A stretch of 64,000 bases of DNA from Lolium rigidum (lineage: Eukaryota; Streptophyta; Magnoliopsida; Poales; Poaceae): positions 93,723,276-93,787,275 of the forward strand of contig NC_061508.1 in assembly GCF_022539505.1 (NCBI RefSeq), in the 5' to 3' direction. The notes under the pieces were generated by a model. That model worked only from the letters and a program-made list of their open reading frames with translations. It ran no database searches and was not told where the DNA came from. The translations under genes were made by a program, and so were the position numbers. Shown in pieces: positions 1 to 8,770 of the stretch. Position 1 is the first letter of the stretch, and the number at the start of each line of letters is the position of its first letter.

Positions 1-834
1 TCTGTGAAATATAGCCTAAGAGACCCACACGGTGCACACACTCGTCACCTTTACACACGTGGGACAAGGAGTCTCCTGAGATCACATAAGTAAAACTCAC
101 TTGACTAGCATAGTGACATCTAGATTACAAGCATCATCATATGAATCTCAATCATGTAAGGCAGCTCATGAGATTATTGTATTGAAGTACATAGGAGAGA
201 GATGAACCACATAGCTACCGGTACAGCCCCGAGCCTCGATGGAGAACTACTCCCTCCTCATGGGAGCAGCAGCGGTGATGAAGATGGCGGTGGAGATGGC
301 AGCGGTGTCGATGGAGAAGCCTTCCGGGGGCACTTCCCCGCTCCGGCAAGGTGCCGGAACAGAGACTCCTGTCCCCCAGATCTTGACTTCGCGATGGCGG
401 CGGCTCTGGAAGGTTTTCCGTATCGTGGTTCTTCTTATCAGGGTTTTCGCGACGGAGGCTTTAAATAGGCGGAAGGGCAGCCTCGGAGGGCTTCTGGGGG
501 CCCACACTATAGGGGGGCGCGGCCCCCCCTCTGGCCGCACCGTGGTGTGGTGTGGGGCCCCCGTGGCTTCTCCGGCGGCTCTCGGGTGTTCCGGAAGGCT
601 CCGGGAAAAATAGGGACCTCGGGTCTTGATTTCGTCCAATTCCGAGAATATTTCATTACTAGGATTTCCGGAACCAAAAACAGCAGAAAACAGGAACCGG
701 CTCTTCGGCATCTTGTTAATAGGTTAGTTCCAGAAAATGCACGAATATGACATAAAGTGTGCATAAAACATGTAGGTATCATCAATAATATGGCATGGAA
801 CATAAGAAATTATCGATACGTCGGAGACGTATCA
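1..834 (-). mobile_element. Partial LTR of Gypsy element D1 (TGATACGTCTCC family)
   Basis: Read on the minus strand, the LTR starts at 834 with TGATACGTCTCCGACGTATC and runs off the left edge of the window. Its first 230 bases or so match the LTR that begins at 60916 (D2), after which the two diverge. The plus-strand end is flanked directly by A1 gag sequence, so D1 inserted into A1. The rest of D1 and its target duplication lie outside the window. This LTR start is widespread in Pooideae genomes. I do not assign a family name. Confidence 0.8.
458..465 (-). promoter_or_regulatory. TATA-like box in D1 LTR
   Basis: On the minus strand this reads TATTTAAA followed by GCCTCCGTCGCG. The D2 LTR has TACTTAAA followed by the same GCCTCCGTCGCG at 61284-61291. 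Conservation of this block between two otherwise diverged LTRs supports a core promoter. No experimental evidence. Confidence 0.4.
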
Positions 835-1170
835 AGCGACACGCTCCAAAGTGTTCACCAGGCTCTCGGAATGGCGGTGCAGCGAATGAGCTACCATGAA
901 ATTAATCTCCTGACGCAGAGACCTGGTGCGTTCTTCTGACGGGGCGGACAGGTCCACTCCATCGAGCGCGCCTTCAGGTGAGAACCCTTTCCACCTGATG
1001 CCGTGTGAGCGGGTTCTCTGAAAAGAGCCGATGAGGTCGGCTTCGAGGATCGCTTTGACCTCGTCATACTTCTTCTTGAGCTCCTTGGTCAGATCCTCGT
1101 ACGTGACTGGAGTGCCTTCCGCCATCTCAGATGTAGATGGCGATGCGGTTGATGTCGAAGACTGTCCCAC
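835..1170 (-). pseudogene. A1 gag N-terminus, cut by D1
   Basis: An open minus-strand frame of 112 codons begins near the primer-binding site and runs into the D1 insertion. It matches the start of A3 gag (60594 leftwards) almost codon for codon, including the segment MAEGTPV that probably contains the true start and the lysine-rich stretch ELKKKYDEVKAI. The N-terminal gag region is alpha-helical and charged. It would precede the capsid core, which is not present here. Only this exon-sized piece survives in the window. Confidence 0.75.
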
Positions 1171-1189
1171 CGGGCGTGCACTACTAGGA

Positions 1190-1395
1190 AAAGGCTTACC
1201 GCCGGCGACCTGAAAAGGCTTACCGCCGGCACTTTCGAATTCGCCGGCAATAACCTCGCCGGTGGTAAGCGCTTACCGCCGGCATTCTCGGATTCGCCAG
1301 TGGTAACTGGCTGTTACCGCCGGCGTTTTCCCAAATTCGCCAGTGGTAAGTGTTACCACCGGCACCTTTCCATTTCGCCAGGGGTAAGTTAAATA
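1190..1395. repeat. CACTA left subterminal repeats
   Basis: Several copies of TTACCGCCGGC and of CGCCGGTGGTAA-like inverse copies alternate here. Subterminal arrays of short direct and inverted repeats are the transposase-binding regions of CACTA (En/Spm) elements. A matching array occupies the right end. Confidence 0.8.
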
Positions 1396-2505
1396 GGATT
1401 AAAAAAAAGCACGAAGATAATTCACGTAACCAATCCATCCCATCCATGTACTATTTTTTTTAGCTTTGCAATTATACATCAGGGCACATGTGAATACATC
1501 CAGCAAAATTCACAAAAAAAATCCACAAAATTAAGTGCTCTAACTATTGATTGCACACACAGGCATATCTATAATCCACGGATTGATTGCATCTTGATTC
1601 TTCACTTATGATGATCTTTTGATTCTTCACTTCCGATGACCCAGCAGGCGTCCATCTACTGGAGGGCAGTAGAGGAGAGGCAATCAAATATCATATGAAT
1701 ATAAAACGAAATGCACCTTCAAGTATGATTCATGCTAAATATGAGGTTCGTGTGCAAATCGGATACACTATTGCAAGTATGCAAGGATTACGGAAATAGA
1801 TAGCCCGTAACTAAATCATCTATACCCAAAACAAACTCAATCAAAATGGAACCAAATGAACTCAAGTACACACTCAGCTATGGACACCGAGTTTAAATTG
1901 CAGTAGCGTACAACTTAACTCAAGATAAACAATTTGAGAGGCTACAAACCCTACTGAATTATGCATCAGCCTTCCAACAATTCTACTTATCCATTGCGAA
2001 TCCACTATGGAGGAACCAGCACATCAATGTGCAAACTACAACTTCTCCACGATGGGGAAAAAGACTTTAAGAGGCCAGAGGCCATCATTGCGGCCAGCAT
2101 TGCCATTTTGGGAAACGAATTCAAAACATTTTGAAACGGGCTAGATGGAGCCCGTGGAATCCGGTCCAGGTACTGCAAGTGTGAATGCAAGAACATGAAG
2201 CAGATGCAGATGCAGATGCTATGATCCATTCCCCAAATTAGGGACGCGGTTTCGAACTGCCTGGAATGCGGAAATTAACAAATTGCAAGAAAGTTCGATT
2301 GATTCACACAAAAAATCCTCCTCAATCAGAACCGCGCTTCTTCGCCGACCACGATTCACGAAGGGGGAAATGATTCGCAAGCCCGAATCAAGCGCGACCA
2401 AGAAACCATGGGGGCTAAGAACCTAATCCGGCCATCGCCCTCGAAAGAGGGGGAGGCCCGAACACGCGAGGAGGCAGCTAGCAGAAATCGGGGGGCGCGA
2501 CTCAC
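1396..2505. other. CACTA interior without recognised coding sequence
   Basis: Mostly AT-rich filler. The part near 2230-2500 precedes the splice donor of the tRNA-synthetase fragment on the minus strand and probably represents captured intron. I recognise no gene or transposase motif here. Confidence 0.4.
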
Positions 2506-2853
2506 CGGCGCAACGGCAGAGCTCGCAGATGGCTGTGTTGACCACGAACCTGGAGGGGAGGAGGCACGGAGGGAGATGGCGTGGGAGCCGCCGCGGGAGC
2601 GATCCGCCGCGGCCTCGTCGAGGTCGCCGACGTCGGTCCAGGTCCGGCCGGAGATGGCCTTGGACTAGATCTCCTCGACGGGGACGTCGCCGTAGTTGGC
2701 GGCGAAGAGGTCCTCCTCCTCCGCCTGGGAATTCTCGGCCTTGGCGGCCTTCCGGGCCTCCTTGTTGAGCTGCTTCTTGCTGATTGTTGAGGCGGATAGG
2801 TCGGTCTCGAGCTCCTCCATGGAGGCGGAGGTTGGTGGAGGCTCCGACGACAT
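2506..2853 (-). pseudogene. Captured fragment of cytosolic aspartyl-tRNA synthetase (exon 1)
   Basis: The minus strand begins with ATG at 2853 and encodes a Ser/Pro-rich start, then the lysine-rich helix SKKQLNKEARKAAKAE, then FAANYGDVPVEEI. An in-frame TAG follows, after which the reading continues as SKAISGRTWTDVGDLDEAAA. The order (lysine-rich N-terminal extension, NYGDV, WTDVxDL) matches the N-terminus of plant cytosolic AspRS. That enzyme charges tRNA-Asp with aspartate. The TAG looks like a CAG-to-TAG change. The exon then loses similarity and ends at a GTGAGT donor (2500-2505). The anticodon-binding and catalytic domains are absent. This is transduplicated host sequence in a CACTA element. 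Confidence 0.7.
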
Positions 2854-2935
2854 CGCGGCGGTGGCTGCTGGCTGGGCAGCAAGGGAGGAGGGCGGCGGCG
2901 CTTGAGAGGAAGGAGGTCACGGGGTTGGTAGTTGT
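2854..2935 (-). other. Likely captured 5' UTR of the AspRS fragment
   Basis: GC-rich sequence immediately upstream of the AspRS ATG on the minus strand, with no ATG of its own in that frame. The position suggests it was captured with the exon. Where the captured DNA ends is unclear. Confidence 0.35.
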
Positions 2936-3004
2936 GATGTGCTGCGTGAGGTGTTACCCTAGGTCTGGGGTTGTGATGTGCCAAATACCCCCGGCACGCG
3001 CGGC

Positions 3005-3240
3005 CCACTCCGCCGGTCGTAGTGGGCCTTATCCCCGGCTCCCCAACCAAATTCGCCGGCGGTAACAGGAAGCTCATTCGGCTGCTCTCGGCCCAAAATA
3101 TCCCCGGCATTTGCTGGCCCGTTTCGCCAGCGGTAAACGGCTTATCCGTGGCATCCTCAAGCGTACTCGCCGGCGGTAACGCGAGGCAGGCCTAAAAAGG
3201 CTTACCGCCGGCCACTTTTAACCTGACTCGCCAGCGGTAA
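3005..3240. repeat. CACTA right subterminal repeats
   Basis: Repeated CGCCGGCGGTAA and CGCCAGCGGTAA units, with matching inverse units such as TTACCGCCGGCC. This mirrors the left end and supports a single intact non-autonomous element. Confidence 0.8.
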
Positions 3241-3283
3241 TAAGTGCGGCTATAAGGTTATTCCTAGTAGTGGTGCCAGAATG

Positions 3284-4444
3284 TGTTGCGGTCAGAAACC
3301 CACCGGCGAGCAGCGACGGGCAACACAGTAGAGCCGGGAGGCTCCCAGGACTGCGGCTGGCCCTGGTCCCTCGAGCGACGGCCCGCAAAGACTCGGCACG
3401 CACGTCCGATGCTGGTGCAGGGCGTGCCACCTGACCTATACCTGGTCAGGAAGGTGATGGATTTGCCTCGCTTAGTTTCTCGCGTGGCATACACGTAAAT
3501 ATTAAATACGAGCCTCGATCGGCTCTCAGTTGTCTCCGTGAATCGGCTCAAGGAGCCGATTCACCCATGATTCGTACGAGGTGTACGATCATATGGTGGT
3601 CCTGCTTGATCAATATAAAGCTAAAACGACCTACTACGATTTAGGGTTTTCACCACATAATCGGAACATCCTACGCGTGATTGAGCCTGGCGGCCATGCA
3701 CGGTGATCGTAAACCGACCCTAGACAAGGCCTAAAAACCAACATGAAGTTGATCCCCGGAACATCCTGTCTAGGGCTAGCAAACTACACCCTACGCGCCA
3801 CTCGATCCTTCAACCCGTTTGTAAGGCCTAACTATGCAGATATTAAACTAATCCTTGAAGAACAAGGAGCAATCATAACGGATCGGATCTACTAAATAAT
3901 GATCAAGCGAGGTGCCGCTCTTACACCTAAGATAGGTGTAAGGGCGGCTAGACGTCTAAGGGTTGCACGGACGAAAGCATATGATACGATGAAACAATGC
4001 TAACCCTAACACATCTACGATAACTACGTTGCTCGCCATCAACAAGGCTTCAAGCACGAGCAACGCATGAACAGCGAATAAACGTGTACCGCCTAGATCG
4101 CAAGATGCGATCTAGGCAGCATGATGCTTACCCGGAAGAAACCCTCGAGACAAGGGAGTTGGCGATGCGCCTAGATTGGTTTGTGGTGAACGTGATTGTT
4201 GTTTATTTCAGAAACCCTAGATACATATTTATAGTTTGTAGACTTTCTAACGTGGGAATAATCCCAACCGTGCACGAGCCAAATTCTATCTAACTGACAC
4301 GTATCCTACTATATTACAGATACACGGGCAAACTAGCCCAAACTTTGCATATAAGGCTGATTCATGTATTTCTTCCATGTATATTCTTCAAGCCCATCTT
4401 TAATCGCGGCCCACCTCTGATCGGGTCAAATTCTGGTGATAACA
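3284..4444 (-). repeat. A1 5' LTR
   Basis: On the minus strand the LTR begins TGTTATCACC (right edge, 4444) and ends CCGCAACA (left edge, 3284), giving 1161 bp and TGTT/AACA inverted ends. Sequence beyond 4444 lacks the polypurine tract seen beside A-family 3' LTRs, so this is the 5' LTR. A TATAAATA box (minus) is at 4226-4233. Hairpins matching those in A2 lie at 4088-4120, 3914-3948 and about 3538-3565. Confidence 0.88.
3914..3948 (-). promoter_or_regulatory. Conserved LTR hairpin HP2 (best copy)
   Basis: Two 16-base arms, GCCGCTCTTACACCTA and TAGGTGTAAGGGCGGC, pair with one G-T mismatch around an AGA loop. The equivalent positions in A2 (6964-6998) and A3 (about 54611-54644) keep the fold with some sequence change. 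It lies downstream of the TATA box, so it would be in the R/U5 part of the transcript. Confidence 0.55.
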
Positions 4445-4700
4445 ACATGATAAAAAAATTAAATACAAAAGAGTGATTCCTTTTTAGATGAAAACTTAAC
4501 GTTGTATTAGATCCAAATCCTGTTTAGATGAAAATTGGACAGCATGGTACATAACTGTGTACCACGCCCAAAGCCATTCATCTAAGCAGTAGTTTAAAGT
4601 TTGATGGAGTGCAAATAAAGACAGGCAGATAGCATCGGGAGGTGCACGGTTAGCATGAAAACATTACCAAAAACTATGAACCACATGACCATAAGGGAAA
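4445..4700. other. Unassigned sequence flanking A1
   Basis: AT-rich DNA immediately outside the A1 5' LTR. No coding potential or repeat structure recognised. The first five bases (acatg) would be the A1 target duplication, but the partner site is outside the window. Confidence 0.3.
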
Positions 4701-4710
4701 AAAGGAGAGC

Positions 4711-4850
4711 AGGGCTTCTTCTGGAGGTCCATGGCCTTGTCGAGGCCAGGCTCGCGGTGATAAAGCTTTTTCTTCGGTCGGCGTCCATGACCAGCAGAGA
4801 ACAAGGACATAGCCTCTGAGTTGTGTCAAGGGTGGAATTCCGCGAATGGA
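4711..4850 (-). pseudogene. Fragment of a PORR-domain gene
   Basis: The minus strand reads SAGHGRRPKKKLYHREPG followed by LDKAMDLQKKP. This is the signature at the start of the plant organelle RNA recognition (PORR, formerly DUF860) domain, found in nuclear proteins that bind group II intron RNAs in plastids or mitochondria. After KKP the family pattern ALL continues only in another frame, so there is a 1-bp frameshift. The domain body, normally about 300 residues, is missing. Upstream codons (to about 4850) may be the preceding part of the same exon. It is most simply a gene fragment carried by the surrounding Helitron. Confidence 0.6.
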
Positions 4851-5509
4851 ACATAAATGCTCAGCCAATCTTATACTCATTATGTATGTCTGACAGTCTG
4901 CACCACAGGTCCAAGCATTCAGAAGCCCAGGATAAAGAGGTAGAAACCTGGACTCCAAATTCTGCACTGAAAAGACATAAATACGATTAGCCATTTTAAA
5001 CAACCTAGACTTTGCGGCTAAGGAATCAAACTGATAATAATTAAGTGCTGTCAAAGCCTGTGTACCAACATTTCTCATTGCAGATCAACAGTTCACCACA
5101 ATGCTCTGGAAAGTCAATTCGGAGCCATGATTCGGTCTGGAAACTACACGCCAGAAACTAATCACACGAAACTATATTACAGAAGAATAATGATCAACTG
5201 ATATGAAATTTGAAAGTCCATCTCTAACGACAGAGAACAAAGTAGTTAGAACATGCATGGAAAATAATGTACTAATACCACTTGCGTTTTGGAACTATCG
5301 AGCAGAGCCATACAAAAGCCTATTAGAGACCGTTAAAAAAACAAAGATTCATACTTTTTTTCCCTAATGCTTTGCTACAATTGCAGGATAGTGCAATCAG
5401 ATATCCATATGTCATCATCCAACCTGGCTCCATTTCAGGATATAACCAACAAGCAAACCCAAAGAGGTAAAAAATATTACAACGGTGAGGACAAAATTAT
5501 GGTGCTATA
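4851..5509. other. Non-coding stretch in H-A
   Basis: No long frame and no recognised motif. The A/T content and scattered splice-like sites are consistent with introns of captured genes. Confidence 0.3.
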
Positions 5510-6140
5510 CTAAAGTCTGCTCTATATGCAGATCCTAAAGAGGTCAAGAGGCGGAGGGACAGAGAAAGGTATGCACAAAATAAAGACGAGATCTTAAAGC
5601 GCCGACGGGAATTACGGGAAATCAAAAAACAGTCAACGACCACCGTCAATGACGAAAACATGTTCTGTCCTACGCATGCCATTACAGAATCTGGAGTCAC
5701 CCAGATACAAACTGAAGGTCATGTGTCCTATACTTGCAACATATAGAACACAGGTTGTAAATGTAAAAAATAATGATTGTATAGTTCCAACATATTGATA
5801 GGTATGGCTCCAGTTCAACGTGATGCATCTCAAATATCTGTGCCACACACTTCACAGCAACATGAGGTATTTTCTTTGGTGTGTGATGACGATGAGTCCG
5901 AGTGGCTGCATAGAAATGATGCATACCACATGCACGTGACTGCAAGAGGAAATGCCCACACAACAGGATCACCCACCCAGTTATCGGGTAAGCTAATACA
6001 TGACATCATGTCTTTTTTTTCGCAAACATATAGGTTCCATATTCTCTGCGCTCATGTTTCAGGTGTTCATGTGTTGATTATATTCTAGGTTGCAGCAATG
6101 TTTCACTCGATCAACCGGGAGCATCTGGATCACGATCTGG
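5510..6140 (+). pseudogene. Helitron-N-like gene fragment, three exon-like blocks
   Basis: Block 1 (about 5510-5735) encodes a highly basic segment, RRRDRERYAQNKDEILKRRR, then a Thr-rich tail. Block 2 (about 5803-5985) lies between an AG and a GTAAGC donor and encodes an acidic stretch with ESEWLHRNDAYHMH. Block 3 (about 6091-6139) is between TAG and GTATGT and encodes GCSNVSLDQPGASGSRSG. Basic RERYAQNK-type repeats followed by an acidic WLHRND motif resemble the N-terminal extension of grass Helitron Rep/helicase proteins. No Rep HUH motif or helicase motif is present. It could instead be a host gene fragment of unknown function. Confidence 0.4.
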
Positions 6141-6680
6141 TATGTCCGCACCAGGTTAACATTCTTACAAACAAATGTAACTACCAGAGTCATGAAGGTA
6201 AAAAGCAGCAGACTGGCTAGGCACAAAAATGCATCGCGAGGACCTCGATGCTATGGTTAGTGATTAGTCCCATTAGCCCATCTTTCTATAAGCCAATTTT
6301 CTGTTATTCTTTGTTTCTGATGCTAATACTTTGTCATTTATTTGCAACAGCTGCAAGGATTGGTGTATTCACATTTGCCTCGCGTCACGTGGAACTAAAA
6401 TCTGACAAGTGGAATGACCAAAACGTCACAACATGGCCTAGGGAAGAGTGCATTAAGAGCAGCCTGATGTTATCACCAGAATTTGACCGAGTCAGAGGTG
6501 GGCCGCGATCAAGATGGACTTGAAGATATATACATGGAAGAAATACGTGAATCGGCCTTGTGTACCAAGTTTGGGCTAATTGCCCGTGTATCATAACATA
6601 TTAGATTATGAGTCGGTTAGGAGATAGAGTTTTACCCGTGCACGGTTAGGTGCACGCCTGAATTAGAAAGTCCCTTGGAC

Positions 6681-6688
6681 TATAAATA
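6681..6688 (+). promoter_or_regulatory. TATA box of A2 5' LTR
   Basis: TATAAATA, preserved at the same LTR position in the 3' LTR (10809-10816), in A1 (4226-4233, minus) and in A3 (54919-54926, minus). Transcription would begin roughly 30 bases downstream, which puts the hairpins in the RNA. Confidence 0.6.
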
Positions 6689-6792
6689 TGTATCTAGGGT
6701 TTATGAAATAAACAACAACCAACGTTCAACACAAACAAATCTCGGCGCATCGCCAACTCCTTCGTCTCGAGGGTTTCTCCGGTAAGCACCAT

Positions 6793-6825
6793 GCTGCCTA
6801 GATCGCATCTTGCGATCTAGGCAGC
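6793..6825 (+). promoter_or_regulatory. Conserved LTR hairpin HP1
   Basis: GCTGCCTAGATCGCA pairs perfectly over 15 bases with TGCGATCTAGGCAGC around a TCT loop. Copies occur at 10921-10953 (one mismatch), 4088-4120 (minus, slightly eroded) and 54781-54813 (minus, perfect). It is about 80 bases downstream of the predicted start of transcription. A role in packaging, dimerisation or RNA processing is possible but unproven. Confidence 0.6.
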
Positions 6826-7347
6826 ACAAGCCTACCCACGTTGTTCATGCGTTGCTCGTGCTGAAGCCTTTTTGATGGCGAGCAACGTAGTTATCTTAGA
6901 TGTGTTAGGGTTAGCATTGTTCTTCGTATCATATGCTGTCGTAGTGCAACCCTTACACATCTTGCCGCCCTTACGCCTATCTTAGGTGTGGGGGCGGCAC
7001 CCCGCTTGATCATTGTTTAGTAGATCCGATCCGTTACGGTTGCTCCTTGTTCTTCAAGGATTAGTTTAATATCCGCAATAGTTAGGCCTTACAAAGGGTT
7101 GGAGGATCCAGCGGCATGTAGGGTGTAATTTGCTAGCCCTAGACAGGATGTTCCGGGGATCAACCTCGTGTTGGTTTTTAGGCCCTGTCTAGGATCGGCT
7201 TACGATCACCGTGCGCAAGCGCGAGGCCCAATCGTGAGTAGGATGATCCGATTATGCGGTGAAAACCCTAAATCGTCGTAGATCGCTTTAGCTTTATCTT
7301 GATCAAGCAGGACCACCATATATTCGTGCACCTCGTACGAATCATGG

Positions 7348-7374
7348 GTGGATCGGCTCTTTGAGCCGATTCAC
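7348..7374 (+). promoter_or_regulatory. Conserved LTR hairpin HP3
   Basis: GTGGATCGGCTC pairs with GAGCCGATTCAC (one mismatch) around a TTT loop. In A1 the same hairpin is a perfect 12-bp stem with an AAG loop, and A3 has it near 54236. It uses the GCCGAT hexamer that is also repeated outside the LTR. Confidence 0.5.
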
Positions 7375-7630
7375 GGGATAACCTGAGAGCCGATCGAGGC
7401 TCGTATTTAAGGTTTACGTGTATGCCATGCAGGAAACTAAGCGAGGCATCATCCAACACCTTCCTGACCAGGTATAGGTCAGGTGGCACGCCCTTGCGAT
7501 AGCATCGGACGTGTGACCGAAGGCTTTGCGGGCCGTCGCTCCGAGGGATCGGGGCCGGGCGCAGCCCTAGTTGTTCCCGGCTCTACGGTGTTGCCGGTCG
7601 CTGCCCGCCGGTGGGTTTTCGACCGCAACA

Positions 7631-7653
7631 CATTCTCGGCACGCCGGTGGGAC
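7631..7653 (+). other. A2 primer-binding region
   Basis: CGGCACGCCGGTGGGAC lies three to five bases past the LTR end. A1 and A3 have TGGCACGCCCGGTGGGAC at the same place. The position and leading TGG fit a tRNA primer site. I could not match the complement to a specific tRNA. Confidence 0.55.
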
Positions 7654-7691
7654 AATCTTCGACATCCACCCCATCGCCATCTACATCCGAG

Positions 7692-8234
7692 ATGGCGGAA
7701 AGCACTCCGGTCAAGTACGAGGATCCGACCGACGAGCTCAAGAAGAAGCATGACGAGATCAAGGCAGTCCTCGAAGCCGAACTCATCGGCTCTTTCCACG
7801 TAACCCGCTCCCATGGCCAACCAGGACACTTGTTCAATATCAACATGGTGGGACCTGGGCACCACTCTGGGAAGGACGGAGATGAGGGCAGCTGCTCTCA
7901 TAGCAAAGACACAGAGGAAGCCGCTCCACGCGATCGGCTCCGCCAAGACGGCAAGCGCTACGTCACAGAGGGAGAAGTGAAGAACATAAGATACCAACGA
8001 CCTCTATCTTATCACCTCCTCAACAAGTATGTGAGTCAGTATGACCAACGCCGGCGATACAGCGACGATGATGAAAAAGATCGTCTGGCTAGGGACGACA
8101 GGAGACGTCGTCGGCATGATCACGACGAGGAGCGATACGAGCGCCACGCCAAGGAAAAGTCGAGGGAGCAAGACGACGTGGATAGGCACTCGGGACTGCC
8201 CCTTCTTCGGACAATCGCTGGGATTCAGGAATGA
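7692..8234 (+). pseudogene. A2 gag with capsid core deleted
   Basis: ATG at 7692 opens MAESTPVKYE. After IGSFHVTRSHG the frame joins directly to GHLFNINMVGPGHH, which in A3 lies about 1.7 kb further on. The whole capsid core (RLPDFTKFSG to the CKWH motif in A3) is therefore missing while the frame stays open. The C-terminal part is rich in Arg, Asp and His (DRRRRRHDHDEERYERH), as expected for the RNA-binding end of gag. The frame ends in TGA overlapping the next ATG (ATGA, 8231-8234). It cannot make a working capsid. Confidence 0.75.
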
Positions 8235-8770
8235 GCCGATTGCCAACAATCGGCAACTGCCCAGAATGCAAACAGAAGAAGAAGGATGCAGCTAACGTGT
8301 CCGTGTTCAAACGTCTAGGGCCTCTCCCGCCTCGGAACGAGCGTGCTGAGTCCGCTCGGGTGGAAGATCTCGAGGAACTAGAGGACGATGATGAAGAAGA
8401 CAAGTATCATCGGCCAAGGTGGTGCCCTGATGGGCTTAGCCGTTCCCAAAAACGAAGGGTTCAGCGTCTGCGTGGGTTGGAAGAAGCTGAAAGATTATAC
8501 CTGCACACGTTGAGGAAGGCACGGCCTGATCTGGCCGCCAAAATTCAGCGAACCCCGGACGAAGAAGGTCGGCCACAAAGAAAAGAGTGGCGCCCCAAGC
8601 AAAGGAAAGCCGATGATGAGACATCGGCTGGCACAAACATGGTGTTCATCCTCCCAACGGAGTCTACTGCTCGAGGATTAAACGATGCACTCAAGGTGGA
8701 CGACAGCGAGCGCATCGACGTGACAGAGGATGAAGTTAGGCTGGTCGTATCCACTGGCCTAACCGTGTAA
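8231..8770 (+). pseudogene. A2 gag-C/protease frame with protease core deleted
   Basis: Begins MSRLPTIGNCPECKQKKK, where NCPEC looks like half of a zinc-binding motif, and continues with WCPDGLSRSQKRRVQRLRG, a module shared with A3 and element B. After the FILPTE block it jumps to the segment that follows the protease in A3 (SERIDVTEDEVRLV). About 570 bases containing the active site and flap are missing. The frame is open from start to stop. It is in the -1 frame relative to the gag frame it overlaps. Confidence 0.75.

Larger units (their letters stand above)
1179..3272. mobile_element. Non-autonomous CACTA transposon with 3-bp TSD
   Basis: The ends are CACTACTAGGAA at 1179 and its reverse complement TTCCTAGTAGTG ending at 3272. 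The 3-bp target duplication is GTG (1176-1178 and 3273-3275). The A3 copy has the unoccupied site, cgggcgtgccagaatg near 60595-60610, which confirms both boundaries. At 2.1 kb the element is too short for a transposase and no transposase motif is visible. Subterminal regions are rich in TTACCGCCGGC and its inverse. The middle carries an aspartyl-tRNA synthetase gene fragment. Confidence 0.93.
835..4444 (-). mobile_element. Gypsy A-family element A1, 5' portion, interrupted
   Basis: A minus-strand A-family retrotransposon. Its 5' LTR is 3284-4444, its primer-binding region is just left of 3284, and the gag N-terminus occupies 835-1178. A CACTA transposon (1179-3272) splits it just inside the primer-binding region, and the D1 LTR cuts it at 834. 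The remaining gag, protease, antisense frame and 3' LTR must lie to the left of the window. A3 (53976-60915) shows the uninterrupted arrangement. Confidence 0.85.
6468..7630 (+). repeat. A2 5' LTR
   Basis: Begins TGTTATCACC and ends CCGCAACA, 1163 bp. It contains a TATA box, a GGTAAGC splice-donor-like site just before HP1 (6781-6787), and three hairpins. Orientation is given by the primer-binding region at 7631 and by the gag frame. Confidence 0.92.

Noticed and set aside
239..711. Frames of over 120 codons on both strands in the D1 LTR
   Set aside because: They lie within a GC-rich LTR and read through the promoter. The D2 LTR does not conserve them.
7479..7997. 172-codon minus-strand frame over the A2 LTR/gag junction
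   Set aside because: It is the shadow of the gag frame and crosses the LTR boundary. The true antisense gene of the family is elsewhere (9894-10313).
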